The position numbers and the translations under genes are program-made. Below the pieces are notes generated by a model that saw only the letters and a list, made by a program, of their open reading frames with translations, was not told where the DNA came from and ran no database searches. A DNA stretch of 64,000 nt from Saccharina japonica (Eukaryota; Sar; Phaeophyceae; Laminariales; Laminariaceae), in NCBI GenBank assembly GCA_008828725.1, contig MEHQ01001687.1:59565-123564 (forward strand), written 5' to 3'. Shown in pieces: positions 21,030 through 32,570 of the stretch; the first letter of the stretch is position 1, and each line of letters begins with the position of its first letter.

Positions 21030-21380
21030 TGTGAGGGTATTACCTGCTGAGCTATAGGGGTAAAATATCGATCGATTACCCAGCCCAGGGTAATCCTTAT
21101 AACACTCTCCCCCCCTCTGAACGGCGGGATATTTGGGACGTCGGTACCGTATACGGCCGTACGTTGACCTACCCGCTTCGTTTCAATACCTGGGGAACCA
21201 GGGAGACGTGTTTTTTAGGACGCACGCGCCAGCGTTTCTGAAAAAAGAAACGTTCGAAGTGAGATTCGAACCCGTGTCCTCGACAAAACGTCAAACGTGA
21301 GGGTATTACCTGCTGAGCTATACGTAGGGGTAAAATATCGATCGATTAATCCAGCCCAGGGTAATCCTTATAACAATAAC
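21030..21380 (-). mobile_element. tRNA-derived SINE-1, duplicate of 16,875-17,225
   Basis: Same insertion carried along in the duplication, with the same A box, B box and partial-dimer layout. Differences are limited to a few bases (for example GTGTTTTTTAGGA for GTGTTATTTGGGGA). Confidence 0.8.
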
Positions 21381-22773
21381 ACTACCCCTAACTCATAATC
21401 TCAAACCGGAACTAAAACAGAGCCCAAAAACTGGCGAGAAAAAGCGGCTGGCTGCCTGCACCGCTTTTTTTGCCATTGTCTATTGTTCGTTTTTTTGTTT
21501 TTTGTTATTCCGAACCATACCTATACCTGTCTGTGTGGACCACGATTACCCCCCCCTCGCACTCGTATTATTAGTGACTGTAAATTTCCCGGAAAATATA
21601 CTATCGGATGAAAAGTGAAATACTACCGAAAGAAAAACAGCCGCTCGCTCCTAATAGTGAAGAGCGACGGGAAAAATCCTGGAACATTACAGAAGATGGA
21701 AAACCGTGGGAAATTGGGAAAAAAAAACGAAATTTCCTATAAAATTAAAAAAAAATGACTACGAGTATAATAGTATTATTATTACTATTATTTCACAAGT
21801 TGGAATCCGGAAATTTCCATGCCCGTATACGTATAATATGTGAGTATGTATGTACATACTCGTCGTGTAGGCGGGAAGTTCCAGACTCCGAAATTCGGCA
21901 AATAATCAGCCGGCATAATTTTGGCCATTTTAGCGGCAATCCGGAGAGTGCCGAGGTGGTATCATATAAATATGAGAGGGAGAGGGAACGCCCGTCCGAA
22001 AGTCTACCGTTTACCCATCTACTTTATGTACGACATGTCATATAATATATATGTATAATGTTATGAATACTCTGAAACTCGTACGTAGCTTTGTCCCTTC
22101 TTCGGGGGGGTTTGGGCTGTCAACAACAACAAAAAATGTAGGTAGGTGTGGCACAGGTAGGTGTGCCCAGGACCCGCCCCCCCCCCTCTCGCACATTGTG
22201 GGCGTTAAAAAAAACTTGTACGACGTCGTAGAGACACTTATTTGGAAAAAGGATATGTATATATACAAGTATGTACACTACGTACGTACGAGTGGTACTG
22301 TAATACACTATCACTACTATAATACTATGATACGTGTATCGAACTGAGAGGATGTCAACAAATATTTTCTTGTGGGATTTGCTACAATGCTACATGTATG
22401 TGTATGTGTAAAAAATTATGTGGGGTTTGATGTCTCCACAACAAAAACGGAAGATTATCTTTGTGCCCATCTTGTGCAGGGGGGGGGCGGGGGGAGGGAG
22501 CGTCCCGACGTCCCCCGGCCACCGGTCGGTGTGGGGGGGCGGGCGGGGGAGGGGCGGTGACGCGGACGAAGATAAAAGTATTGGCTTGAAATACTTAACA
22601 CATCGGGCAGATCACCACCGATCATTTTTTAGCGGCCACATGATACATGTTTTATAGTTCACAGCTTATTGCACGTTGATTTCGTTTCATTGGTGGTGCG
22701 CCTTCTTCGTCACTCGTCGTCATGTAGTTTTGGGTGGTGGGCAGGTGCCATGTTTTCCACCCGAGTTTTGATT

Positions 22774-22870
22774 TTAACCCTTTTCGAACTGCAGTCCCGT
22801 TATGGGGACAAACCACTCTAATTCTAAGTAATTTGTCCCCAAAACGGGACTGCAGTTTTCAAAGGGTTAA
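22774..22870. mobile_element. TTAA foldback MITE-B, duplicate of 18,619-18,715
   Basis: Identical by eye to the copy at 18,619, carried within the duplicated block. Confidence 0.8.
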
Positions 22871-24023
22871 AGAGAAAAATGTTTTTTTTTTCGGAGATCT
22901 TCCTGCTGGCTAGGCTCCAGCATCTCTGGCACCTTTCTTATGTGTGACAACGGGCTCTATTTTTGCCAAGAGGTATAGATGAGAAGAAGAACAACAAACT
23001 TGCTTCATTATCTGCCATCTTTCGTGGCAGATAGATTCCTGATGGTGTGTTATGATCTGTATACGCTCTAGATCATGTTCCCTTATCATCTGTCGCGTAC
23101 TGTATCTATATCTATCTATACAATAGATCCTGTGCAGCATACTATTAATAGACTACCAGGTATTAAATAGAATCGTAACATTATAACGGCAAAATATAGG
23201 GGATCTAGATGATGATCTAGACGGTGCTCTCTCTGTCCGATATCTGCAATAAATAGTTTGTACGATGAGCCCTTCCTTCCGTACACAACTACTGGCCTGT
23301 ACACCCTACAAATAGTTTTGGGGACACACCTCTTTGGTGTGTGACTACGTAGTCGGGGGGAACATAAGCAGTAAAACGGGCCACCTATTAATAGTAGTAC
23401 GTACGGTACACACGAAAGCCTATTATACCAGGTATATATTTACGTATTTTTGCTAGCAATATAATATGGTCCTACGAATTTACTGTGAATGATGCCCTCC
23501 TGTAATAGTCCGGGGGGACATACCTACCTGTGGTGGTAGTGATCAGGGCCGAATAAATATGCTTGGTAAAAACTACTGGAATACACAACAAAAAGGTGAT
23601 GGGTCCTCATTACTTACTACTACGATACCCCCCCGAAATAATTGGAATGGAGTATTATATCATACATAGAATCGCCTGGGCTAACCCCAGCCTCGCGATC
23701 TAAATCCCCCCCATCCTTTGATATCCCCCGGGGCAGCGAGGAGAGCTCGTAGTTGATTGTGTGATGCTCACAGCTCGCAACGGCCAGGCACCAGTATAGA
23801 TCGCGAGTACAAATGATTAGAACAAGCGCTATACATTGATTGATTGTCAGATGGCAAATAAAATAATAATAAGGTAGAGAAGTACGTATAATAGCAATCT
23901 TAATATATGATGCCCACCCGTAATAATTGGAGTATTATATCATACATAAGTCAGGGGCGTCCAGAAAAAAGAGAAAACGACACACCACACCCCCAGAGGT
24001 CGGAATAGGAAACCGTTGCAACC

Positions 24024-24024
24024 N
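24024..24024. other. Single ambiguous base, likely contig junction
   Basis: N in AACCNGGGACTACG. The duplicated sequence ends here, and the next bases have no match near 19,868. Confidence 0.7.
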
Positions 24025-24179
24025 GGGACTACGAAATAGCTCGATGAATTTTGACTTAACTAAGTCAAAAACAAAAACAAAAACGGCATGACAATCGTGA
24101 AGTGCCTACTCCATGAACGCGTTTCTACGCACGTAAGGCAGTATTCCACTCCAGAAATACTGGAATTTGTGGATTTGTC

Positions 24180-24495
24180 CTGTGACCAATTTCTCGCCAC
24201 CAAAACACTGTGACTTCGCTCCCACCAACGCACGACTCCCGCAAACCAAATTCTCGCCAAAGCGAGCCACAAAAACACTTTGACTTCGTTCCCACCAACA
24301 CATGTCTCCCGCAAACCAATTTCTCGCCAAAGCGAGCCACCAAAACACTGTGATTCCGCTCCCACCAACACACGACTCCCGCAAACCAATTTCTCGCGAA
24401 AGCGAGCCACCAACACACTGTGACTTCGCTCCAACCAACACACGACTCCCGCAAACCAATTTCTCGCCAAAGCGAGCCACCAAAACACTGTGACA
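24180..24495 (-). repeat. 70-bp minisatellite, about 4.5 units
   Basis: The unit starts CTCCCGCAAACCAATTTCTC and contains GCCAAAGCGAGCCACC, AAAACACTGTGACTTCGCT and CCACCAACACACGA. The word CTCCC recurs at 24,236, 24,306, 24,376 and 24,446, exactly 70 bp apart. Because 70 is not a multiple of three, a stop-free unit leaves all three minus frames open, giving three overlapping repetitive frames of 120-150 codons (WWLALARNWFAGVV type). I read these as by-products of the repeat. Confidence 0.95.
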
Positions 24496-24540
24496 TGACA
24501 CCAACAGTTCACCCTTCTCGGCCTATGTATTTTTAACTAC

Positions 24541-24605
24541 CGCAAGCAGCAGCAGCAGCACAGCAGCAGCAGTAGTAGTAGTAGTAGTAGTAGTAGTTGT
24601 AGCAG
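24541..24605. repeat. CAG then TAG triplet microsatellite
   Basis: (AGC)n changing into (AGT)n over about 60 bp. A (TTG)n tract follows at 24,673-24,692. Confidence 0.9.
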
Positions 24606-24699
24606 GGAAACATAGGCATCAAGAAAATTAAAAATGCTTGTACACTCAGCTGTATTTATTCTACGAACGGCTTTTGTTGTTGTTGTTGTTATTATCGTT

Positions 24700-27160
24700 G
24701 AAGTCTGACTGGCGGCCGAGTTTCGAGCTGGACGGGGCGGCCTGGCCTGTGTCTCGGGGAGAGGGCGTGGACGCATGGAATGGGTGGATGGATGGATGAG
24801 TGAATTAACCAATAAATCTATGGAAATTCCGGTGCAGTCGAGAGTCAATAGAAGCAATAAAACGTTTACAACGCGGTCGAGCTTGGGACAGTTTGGTTGA
24901 TGGTATGATATTAATATATAGCTTCTCGGTATGTACAGAACAAAAAAAATAGAGAACATTCTTACACGTAGTGGAGGCGGGGCAACCGCCAAGTCGTGAC
25001 ACACGTGAGCACGTAAACACGGCTTTAAAAAAAACAGAATATTTCAATTTATGCTAACTTATTGACACGCGAATGAATACATGAGACAAAAATCGTGTCC
25101 ATCCACACGTGAGTATGATACAATCCATTATTAGTTTATTCAGACAGCTGAAAAAAATCGCTGTCTTTGTACTATACTTGGAGCTTTCACTGAACTTCCA
25201 AGTATTATCATGACAAAAAAAAACATACCAGTGCGACGACTGGATGATATTGGGGAAAAAAAACGTTGTTTCTTTTTTTTGAAAGTACGACAAGCGCACG
25301 GAGGTGGCCCTCCGAGCAGGGACCGAACGCAAAAGTAGTAACGCGCGGTCAAAAACCGACCGAACAAGGAACAAACACACAAAACAAGCAGACAAAGAAA
25401 AGGCGATCGCGCATGAGATCTGCCATCATCATCGTGTACCAGATAGTATGTGTTAATGCGCCGAAGCAACACACGGCAACATCAATACCCCCCAAAAAAA
25501 GCGAAAAACCCCGCTTTCTACTCCCGCCTTCCTTCCTTCCTTCCGTTCTCTCTCTCTCACTGCTGTCCTCTCTTGCTCTGGCGGCCGGACGAGCAACTTT
25601 AACCTTCCTTGCCCACAAAAATTTCCTGCTCTTTCAAAGTTTTCTCTTCTCTTCCTTGGATTTTTTTTTTCTACCTATCAAAAACCGCCCAAGAACCCCC
25701 CCCCCCCCCCCCNNNNNNNNNNNNNNNNCCAATTTCTCCCAGCACCGAGACACGAGAAAAAAAAAAAAAAAAGAGAAAGAAAAAAAACAGTTTTCCATTT
25801 TCTCCGTGGGTACATATTTGCACACAACTGCTCACCGGAAAGTGAAGCCAAGACGGAAGAAAAACAAGGGAAGGGAAAAAACTGCCCCAGGTTCGGTTCG
25901 GTCCGGTTGGCGAGCGTGCGGCGACAAAAAAACAACCTCACCCCCAGGAACACGACGCTACTGGCCCCGCGCACCAAGCCTGGTATATAGCTCTGGGAGC
26001 TGCCGAGCCGAGCCGAGCCGAGCCATTATAGTCTAGGGTGGAAAAAGTTTTGCGCTCATCTCTCCCACAAAAAAAGGCACGCACGCACGCACGCACGCAC
26101 ACACATCCCCCACAACCCCGCTGCCGCGGTCGAATCATCTTCTGCTCCACAAGAAAACTGCACCTTACAGATACATCTCACACCTCTCACCCCTTTGACC
26201 CCCCCGGTGCGGGACGCCGCCAAAAGAGTCCCCCTTGCCCCTCACTTCGCACAAATAGAACTCGCGCTTTCAGATCAACAGACAGCCTTTCGGGTCAGCA
26301 GACACACAACATACAAACATCAACCCCCCCCCCCCCCCCCCCCCGCCACCCCCGCTATACCCAGAAGATAATCACACAATTTATCTCCACCCAGCATGCA
26401 TTAATTTTACTTCAACAACGCCTCCCCCTCCCACTCCCCCCCACCCCCCAACCCCTTTTTACCCGACATGCCTCCCTCGCCCTGCCGTTGCTAAAAAAGG
26501 GCGCCAAAAGGCCATACTCTCGGGGCGCGCCCCAGGCTCTTTTCTGCCTTCGCTTTCGGGCCAGGCACAACAAAAACACGAAATCAAGACCATGCCATCC
26601 CCCCCCCCCCCCCCCACACCATCCCTTCCTCACCCTCCTGCAGACAGAACCTGCCACTGACCATAACCAGCACAGCCGCACGCGGAGTACACTCCCTCCG
26701 AGAGCAGTGTAGTGCCTCCGGCTGCCCCCGCCCGACAACGAACGGACGGCCTGAAAGCGCTCGTCTCTTCCCGCGCTTCCTCCACCTTTCCGCCGCGCGA
26801 GCCAGCTGCATGAAAAAAAAAAATGAGCCGATAATTTCCGCCGCGTCTCCTGGCTCGCCTTTCATTTCTCTCTCGCCCGCTCTCCCGCGCCATGCCCCCT
26901 CCGCCCTCACGCCGCTCCGCCCCGCCCCACCTCGCCGCCCTTTTTTCCCGCGCAAGCTGAAGGAACCTCGTCCGTCCACAGATATACCCCCCCCCCCCCC
27001 CCCCCCGCCCACGCGCTGGGGGCCTGGCCATATTTTTAAGCCGCAAGTTTATGTTGGACTGCTGTCACCAGCGCCTGCTGCACGAGGGCCAAGGACAGCC
27101 ACCACAACGCTAACGAGCGTGTCCTCCCACCCTTCCTTCCTTCCTTCCTTCGGGGAGGGG
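24700..27160. other. Low-complexity DNA without supported gene
   Basis: Long open frames on both strands (up to 256 codons) are rich in Pro, Lys, Phe or Gly because of A-, T- and C-runs (for example 25,696-25,712 and 26,323-26,344). No domain, transit peptide or splice-framed exon was found. A small (GAGCC)n run lies at 26,004-26,024 and an (ACGC)n run at 26,083-26,100. Confidence 0.5.
25713..25728. other. 16-base N gap next to a C-run
   Basis: Sixteen Ns directly after a C-run of at least 17 bases. The gap most likely reflects an unresolved poly(C) length. Confidence 0.95.
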
Positions 27161-28077
27161 TGATATTCACGCCTACCTATCATACAGTACATGACACCTA
27201 ATAAGAAACAGGAGCTCTGGTCCAGGCTGGGTTTCTTACTTGAGATAGGGTGCTCTCTACACTAATTTTAATATAACGACTCTCCCGAGGAAAAGTCAAA
27301 CATTCCCTCCCGCCCGAGTAGATATAACGCCGCGCTTTGTTGCCTTCGCACTCCATTCTCACGCGCCGGCATTGTTCCGCCTTTTTTATAAATTGTATGG
27401 CGTCGTTTTTTGTTTTTTGCCCTCCTCTTCCCTGCCCCTACCTCCTCCGTCCAACTGCACCCACCGCCCGTCTGCCCCCCCTCGCTCCTCCCGCCTCCGG
27501 GCAATCGCAATCCCCGCGCTGCCCCCCTCCCTCCCTTCTCCAGGTATTCGCAATTCCCACGCCCCCCCCCCCCCCTTCCACCCGCCTCCGGACATTCGTA
27601 ATCCCCGCTTCCAGACGACGGCAGCAACCCCCTCCCCCCCCACTCCTCCCTCCCTCCCTTGAAAACCTTGCACTGTCAGATGGCCCGCCCGCTCCTCTGA
27701 CTCTGTTTGCGTGCATTCTGGTCCCCTCGCCTGCGGCCACCGTGCAAAGCACTCCCACCGCCCAGCAAAAAATCCCCGCTCGCGCCCTCCGCGCCGCGCC
27801 TCTCCCCGCATCGCCCAGTCATTTGTCGGCGTTCATGCTCCGCGTCCGCCGCCATGTCCTCCTCGCTGGCCCGCCCGCTCGTCGATACCACGGCCTTCTC
27901 GGCCTCCGTCTCCACTTCCCTCGCCGCCGCCTCCACCGCTACCCCGCGCGCCACCGCCCACACCCCGCATGATATTTCCCGCTACCGCTCCGCCACTACC
28001 TTGTCATCGCTCCTCTACAGCTCCGACAACGCTGCCGCGCAGGGGAGCACCACCACTCCGGCTTCGCCTTCCGCCGG

Positions 28078-28175
28078 TCCAATCGGCGTTCGCCCCCATC
28101 AGCGACCGACCAATCAGCGTCCGCCCCACCAGAGCGCGCACACAATCAGAGCGTCCGCCCAATCAGAGCGCAGCA
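28078..28175 (+). promoter_or_regulatory. Cluster of CCAAT-type boxes at the cyclin 3' end
   Basis: Five copies of (C/A)CAATC.G within 100 bp: CCAATCGG, CCATCAGCG (degenerate), CCAATCAGCG, ACAATCAGAG and CCCAATCAGAG, partly in a degenerate 17-18-bp tandem with GTCCGCCC. CCAATCA is the NF-Y site. The cluster lies across the cyclin stop codon on the opposite strand, so it may serve an unseen plus-strand transcript or be a chance tandem repeat. Confidence 0.35.
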
Positions 28176-29456
28176 ATGGCTGGGTGCCCTCCGCCGGCAT
28201 CGAACAGGCTCCTCTCCGCGTGCTCGGGGAAAGCCGCTCCGGCCCAGTCGCCGCCACCGCCGACTCCACCTCCACCCGCGGACAGGCCACCGTGCCTCCT
28301 CCCACCCCCCGTCCGCACGCCTTCCATGTCGCGCAAGCAGTGGCAGAGCCGCTCCAGCTGGTACCCCGTCACGGCGAAGAACGAGAAGGACGCCGGCGCG
28401 GCCGCACCCGGGGCGGTGACGCACGAGGCCCAGTACAGGGCCGCCGCAGCGAGCGCGGAGGGCGGGTGCTCCAGCGAGCACGCGTCGCGCAGCACGCAAA
28501 GCAGGATCTGCTGCGCCTCCTCGCGGACCCGCTCGGACCCGGCTCCCCTAGCGAGGTACCCCAGCGCGTCCGCGCGGCGCATGAACACTCCGAGGAACGA
28601 CAACGCCGTCGGGACGGTAAGGCGGAACCCCAGCGCCGAGGCCACCCTTAGCTCCATCGCCGCCAGCTCCTTCCTCGCAGCGCGCACATCCCCGCCCCCA
28701 CCACCAACACCGCCTCCTCCGAGCCCTCCGACACAGCCGCCACCACCGCCGCCGCCGCCGCTGCTGCAGAAGCAATCACAGCTCTCCCCGCCGCCGCCGC
28801 CGCCACCGCCGCCGGAGCAGCAGTAGCAGGTGCTGTTAGCCAGAGCCGACGCAGCCGCCACCCCCCACAGCGAGGCCGCCTGGGTGTCTTCATACTTGGA
28901 GGCCAGGGCCAGCGACGCGGCGGCGGCGACCCTCAAGGCCGCCGCCCCGGCGAACGACGTCCTCGCCCCCTCCGCCGTCGACAGGAAGCGGTCCAGCAGA
29001 TTCACGGCAAGGAACAGCGACTCCCGAGACAGCGGCGGGCTACCGCCACTGCCGCCGACGCAATCGGTGCCGACGCCGGCGACCACACCACAAGACGCGG
29101 CGGGAGCGGCGGCGTGCACCTCGCAGAGCCAGGCGACGATGGAGGTCCTCTCGGCCGGGGTCACGAGCCCCGGGCGTCCGGGCCCGGCGAGGTACCCCGG
29201 GCCGACGAAGAGAGCGACCTCCTGCCGGCGCAGGAAGGCGTGCTGCTGGTCGTCGTACTCGTCCGAGAACCCGTCAGCCCCCGTCAGCTGCGGGGGGGCG
29301 GGGGCAGAGACGCCAGAGATGGCGACGGCGCTGGTAGCCGCGGCCCTGGTAGTGGCGGCGATGGTGGCGGTAGCGGAAGAGATGGTGGCGACGGAAGCGA
29401 CCGCGGTGCTAGTAGTGGTCGAGAAAGCATCAGCGCCGCCGAAAACTTTACCGGGA

Positions 29457-29506
<50 letters not shown>

Positions 29507-30628
29507 GAGAACCGTATTGATAGTCGCGAACGGGAACGGCTGCCTTTGCTCCTGCTCTTGCTGCTCCTGCTGTATTAGCTGCTGCTGCTGTACTAGCTGC
29601 TGGTGCTGCTGCTGTACTAGCTGCTGCTGCTGCTGTACTAGCTCCTGCTCCTGCTCCTGCTGCTGCTGTATTAGCTGCTGCTGCTGGTGCTGGTGCTGGT
29701 GACGAGGAAAGCCTTCTTCTTCTGAGCCGAAAATTATTTTGGCGCCAGATGGGGAAGCTAGGAGGCAGAAGCCGCCACCGCCGCCGCGGCCGTTACCTCC
29801 GACGCCGAAGCTCGGCTTCTGCGGCAGCGGGGCCGTCGGGACGCGCACAGCAGCGGGGAAGACGTCCACCGGGGCGGGGATGTTGTAGATAGCAGCGGGT
29901 TCAAGCCTCGGGACGACGGCGTTGCGGATATTCGAACTTCCCCCTCCAAGCTGCTGCTGCTGTTGCTGCTGCGGGGCCGCCCCCACCCCCACCAGCCCAT
30001 AAGTAACTGTCGGCACAATTTCCGGGGACGTTGCTCGGGCCGGGGTGAACAGCGCGTCGAGGATGGGGTCGTGGGGCACCACGAACGGCACACCTCGGCT
30101 CCCGTCCTCGAAGATGCTTTGCGCGGGGGCATCCAGCGGCGGCTGCGGCTGCGGCAGCGGCAGCTGCGGCTGGGGCGCCAGGGGCCAGCTGTGGATCGGC
30201 TGGAGGAATAGTTTCGCCGCTGCCGAGGTTGAGCGAGACGAGGGTCCAGTCATCATCATCCCCGTTCCGGCGTCGGCTCCTGGCGCTTCCCATAGGTGGG
30301 CCTGCCCTTGGCCAACCCCGTCGCAGCGCCACGGCGAGGGGTCGTCCTCGACAAGGCGGTCGACGAAGCGCTCCGCGTCGAAGGGCTCCATCTCCTCGTC
30401 CGAGTCGTCGACATCGATGTGTAGCAGGTCTCCCGCGAACGGCGGAACCGCCTGGTGGTGGTGGTGGTGGTCGTCGTCGTTGTGGTGGTGGTGGTGGTTG
30501 AGCGCGTTTTTTGACAGCAGCAGCGTCTCCTCATCCCCGACGTTGGTTTCATTGTGGTCACCGCAGCAAGGCGGCACCAGGCCCCGTCCACCCAGCGACG
30601 ACGGGACCCAGTTGGCAGACGCTACCAT
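28163..30628 (-). CDS. Cyclin (A/B-like cyclin box) with polyQ N-terminus
   Basis: A single-exon gene of 821 codons that would encode the regulatory subunit of a cyclin-dependent kinase. The cyclin N-lobe starts about residue 487 (TSIVAWLCEVH, the W..EV signature), followed by ESLFLAVNLLDRFLS near 535-550 and ALASKYEDTQA. The second lobe has ELAAMELRVASALGFRLTVP near 650-670, then PTALSFL and the PSALAAAALYWAS helix. M-E..VASALGF.LT.PT is typical of A/B-type cyclins. Unusual are a Gly/Cys-rich insertion of about 48 residues (598-646) inside the first lobe, a Gln-rich region about 309-390 encoded by CAG/CTG runs, and two His runs near 42-57. An acidic DDSDEE motif lies near residue 70. The frame is open another 193 codons upstream, but the ATG at 30,628 is preferred: it has GCCCCC before it and G after it, the GC-rich bias begins here, and the upstream part is compositionally like intergenic DNA. 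GC is far above the surroundings. No intron is needed. Confidence 0.85.
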
Positions 30629-31179
30629 GGGGGCGGCAGCGCTGTCCTCAGAGCCGTCACCCTCCTCCCCGAAGCCGAGGTTTGAAATACTACGAAAACT
30701 ACCACCGACCAAACGAGGTCGCTCAAACAGTGCAACCCGCCGGCCTAAGCCCGTGGGGCCCCTACCCCAAGTATCCGGTTCAGCACATGGTGAGAGTGAG
30801 AACAACAAGACCCGTCTGAGGGACTTGGATTGGGGTGGGGGGTGAGGGGGGTGGACACCCCGCACCGACGAGGTTACGGGTTCGGCTTGCCTCTTGAAAG
30901 GTCGAAACAGGTTCGTGTGAATAGCACCCACGGGCGACGCAGCGAACGAACCACACAGAAATTTTGAGAACTTGATATGGAGGCGTTTTGCAAGTGAGAG
31001 GCAGGGAAATCTGAAACGTTTGAGATCGTTCTTGAGGTACGAGTAGATAGAGCGGAAAGTACGTACTTTTTCTTTTTTCTCTTTTTTTCTCTTGCATGCA
31101 CCTGGATTGCTAGCAGGGTAGGTCTTGCCTGTCGTATATGGCGTTGCATTGTCTGCTCTGCTTACTGCACTGAGTGTAG

Positions 31180-31320
31180 TATCTCTGTGTCGTAGTTTTG
31201 TGACCACAGAACTGGTACCTTTTTAGGATGAAGAATCGGCACGGACACTGGGTGTGCTGGATGTCGACGGGTAGAAAGGAAGGTTTAATGTGAAGAACAC
31301 ACATACACACACACAGCAGT
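31180..31320 (+). repeat. Dispersed 130-bp repeat, copy A (upstream of cyclin)
   Basis: Runs from ATCTCTGTGTCGTAGTTTTG through GGTACCTTTTTAGGATGAAG, CGGCACGGACACTGGGTGTG, CTGGATGTCGACGGGTAG, AAAGGAAGGTTTAATGTG to AAGAACACACA and a (CA)n run. It is almost identical to 33,774-33,905 over the shared length. It lies about 550 bp upstream of the cyclin start, so it may affect that promoter, though its presence elsewhere argues for a mobile or transcribed repeat. Confidence 0.85.
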
Positions 31321-31846
31321 ACACAGCGAGACGAGAGAACAACTTTTCTATTAATACATTCATACAAAACTTATAGTAGTAGTACGAGTGAGTGTAGTAT
31401 AGCAGTAGTACGTCGTAGTACGTAGTGCTGCTATTATTACATTCATTCGTACTGCAAGCGCGAAGTATGTACGAAGCCGTAAAGTCGTAAAGTATCACAT
31501 CACTCTTGCGTAGTTGCGCTGCGCATGTGATGTCTGCGGTTGGTTGTTGTTGTTGTTGTTGTTGTTGCTCTCATCATTGAATCTAAGATTTGAGATAGAT
31601 CTGAATGTGCCATGAACTCTGCTGTGCTGTGGCTGGCAGTATATTTCACGCTCAAACTCTTCCTCGTTCTCGTTTCTGCCACGACCGACCGCCGTACATT
31701 CATAATTAATTATCGGTAACTCATATACCTAAGCAGGTAGGTACATATGATAATGTGTGTGAGTGTGTGTTCTTCACTAAACCAAGCAGTACTACTACTG
31801 TATCTGGTAGTTACCAGGGTGACAACCGAATGAATGCCCACTACTC

Positions 31847-31949
31847 TTAACCCTTACGCGTATAGGACTGGAGTCCCGTTTTGGGGACAAATTACTTATA
31901 ATTAGAGTGGTTTGTCCCCAAAACGGGACTGCAGTTCTAAAAGGGTCAA
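31847..31949. mobile_element. TTAA foldback MITE-B
   Basis: TTAACCCTTACG at the left and AAAAGGGTCAA at the right, with GAGTCCCGTTTTGGGGACAA facing TTTGTCCCCAAAACGGGACT. The right TTAA has become TCAA. The loop ATTACTTATAATTAGAGTGG is the complement orientation of the 18,619 copy's loop. Confidence 0.8.
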
Positions 31950-32089
31950 GTATTCCCCGGTCGGGATATAGTCTCGGGTCAAACGGAAAACAAGCAGACC
32001 GACGTCGTCGTGTGTCATTTACAGTTTAGTTATGATCATCTTTGCAATGTGCAGCATGAATGAACTTCAACGTTGACTATTAATAGTGT

Positions 32090-32172
32090 ACAATACAAGT
32101 AGCAGTAGTAGTAAAAGTTGTAGTCCAGTTAGTTATAGCTTAGTAAGTAGTAGTTGTAACAATTTAAAAGTG

Positions 32173-32208
<36 letters not shown>

Positions 32209-32260
32209 CGATACATGATACGCATGCATGATGCAGTTTTTTTTTTTTTTTTTTTTGTCC
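32090..32260. repeat. (AGT)n and T-run microsatellites
   Basis: TAG/GTA triplets at 32,097-32,115 and 32,173-32,208, and a T-run of about 19 bases at 32,236-32,255, directly before a SINE-2 body. Confidence 0.85.
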
Positions 32261-32264
32261 ATCC

Positions 32265-32570
32265 CATTTATTATCTTCGCCCTTCTTTTCTCTCTCCTCC
32301 CTAGTCGTAACTCAGATCCGGGGTCACAAAGTAGGCTCCTCTCCCTCCTCCCCCACTACGGTTCTTGCCTTGCATTTTTATCGCGAGAAGACTTCAGCCT
32401 TTCCTTCCCTCGTCGACTCGCATCGAATTGCGCCTACCCACGCTACTATTAATTGGCGCTCTCAGCAGTTGATTCCGTTTTTTTTTTATTTATTTTTGCA
32501 AATAAACTCAAAAGTCCGACCCACGTGAGATTCGAACTCCAGACATCAACGTCTGTATGTAGTATAGCAG
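32265..32570 (-). mobile_element. SINE-2 copy with tRNA-like T arm
   Basis: The body at 32,265-32,450 matches the family (CGTAACTCAGATCCGGGGTC, CAAAGTAGGCTCCTCTCCC, TTGCATTTTTATCGCGAGAA). At 32,530-32,555 the minus strand reads GGAGTTCGAATCTCACG, a B box, giving the same head-then-body order as at 11,590-11,910. Confidence 0.65.

Larger units (their letters stand above)
20453..24022 (+). repeat. Segmental duplication, right copy
   Basis: Copy of 16,287-19,867, about 99% identical by eye. Homology stops at 24,022, two bases before the N at 24,024, while the left side has about 200 bp (20,250-20,452) of sequence absent from the left copy. It holds the second SINE-1 (21,030-21,380) and the second TTAA MITE (22,774-22,870). 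Confidence 0.95.

Noticed and set aside
24060-24512. Repetitive minus-strand proteins, or a CRISPR-like array
   Set aside because: The units are 70-bp direct repeats with no distinct spacers, which is a minisatellite. The frames are a result of the unit being stop-free. CRISPR arrays are not expected in this nuclear genome.
25266-26712. Plus frames of 256 and 224 codons
   Set aside because: Composition is set by A-, C- and T-runs, one frame crosses the N gap, and no domain, transit peptide or splice site supports them.
27707-28826. Plus-strand frames of 314 and 371 codons
   Set aside because: They lie opposite the cyclin and follow its GC-rich codon pattern. They contain only Pro/Ser/Ala-rich sequence. 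A part at 27,854-28,080 looked slightly more protein-like but had no second line of support.
30629-31207. 193-codon in-frame N-terminal extension of the cyclin
   Set aside because: It has no GC-rich coding bias, is rich in basic and random residues, overlaps the dispersed 130-bp repeat at its start, and the ATG at 30,628 has the better context.
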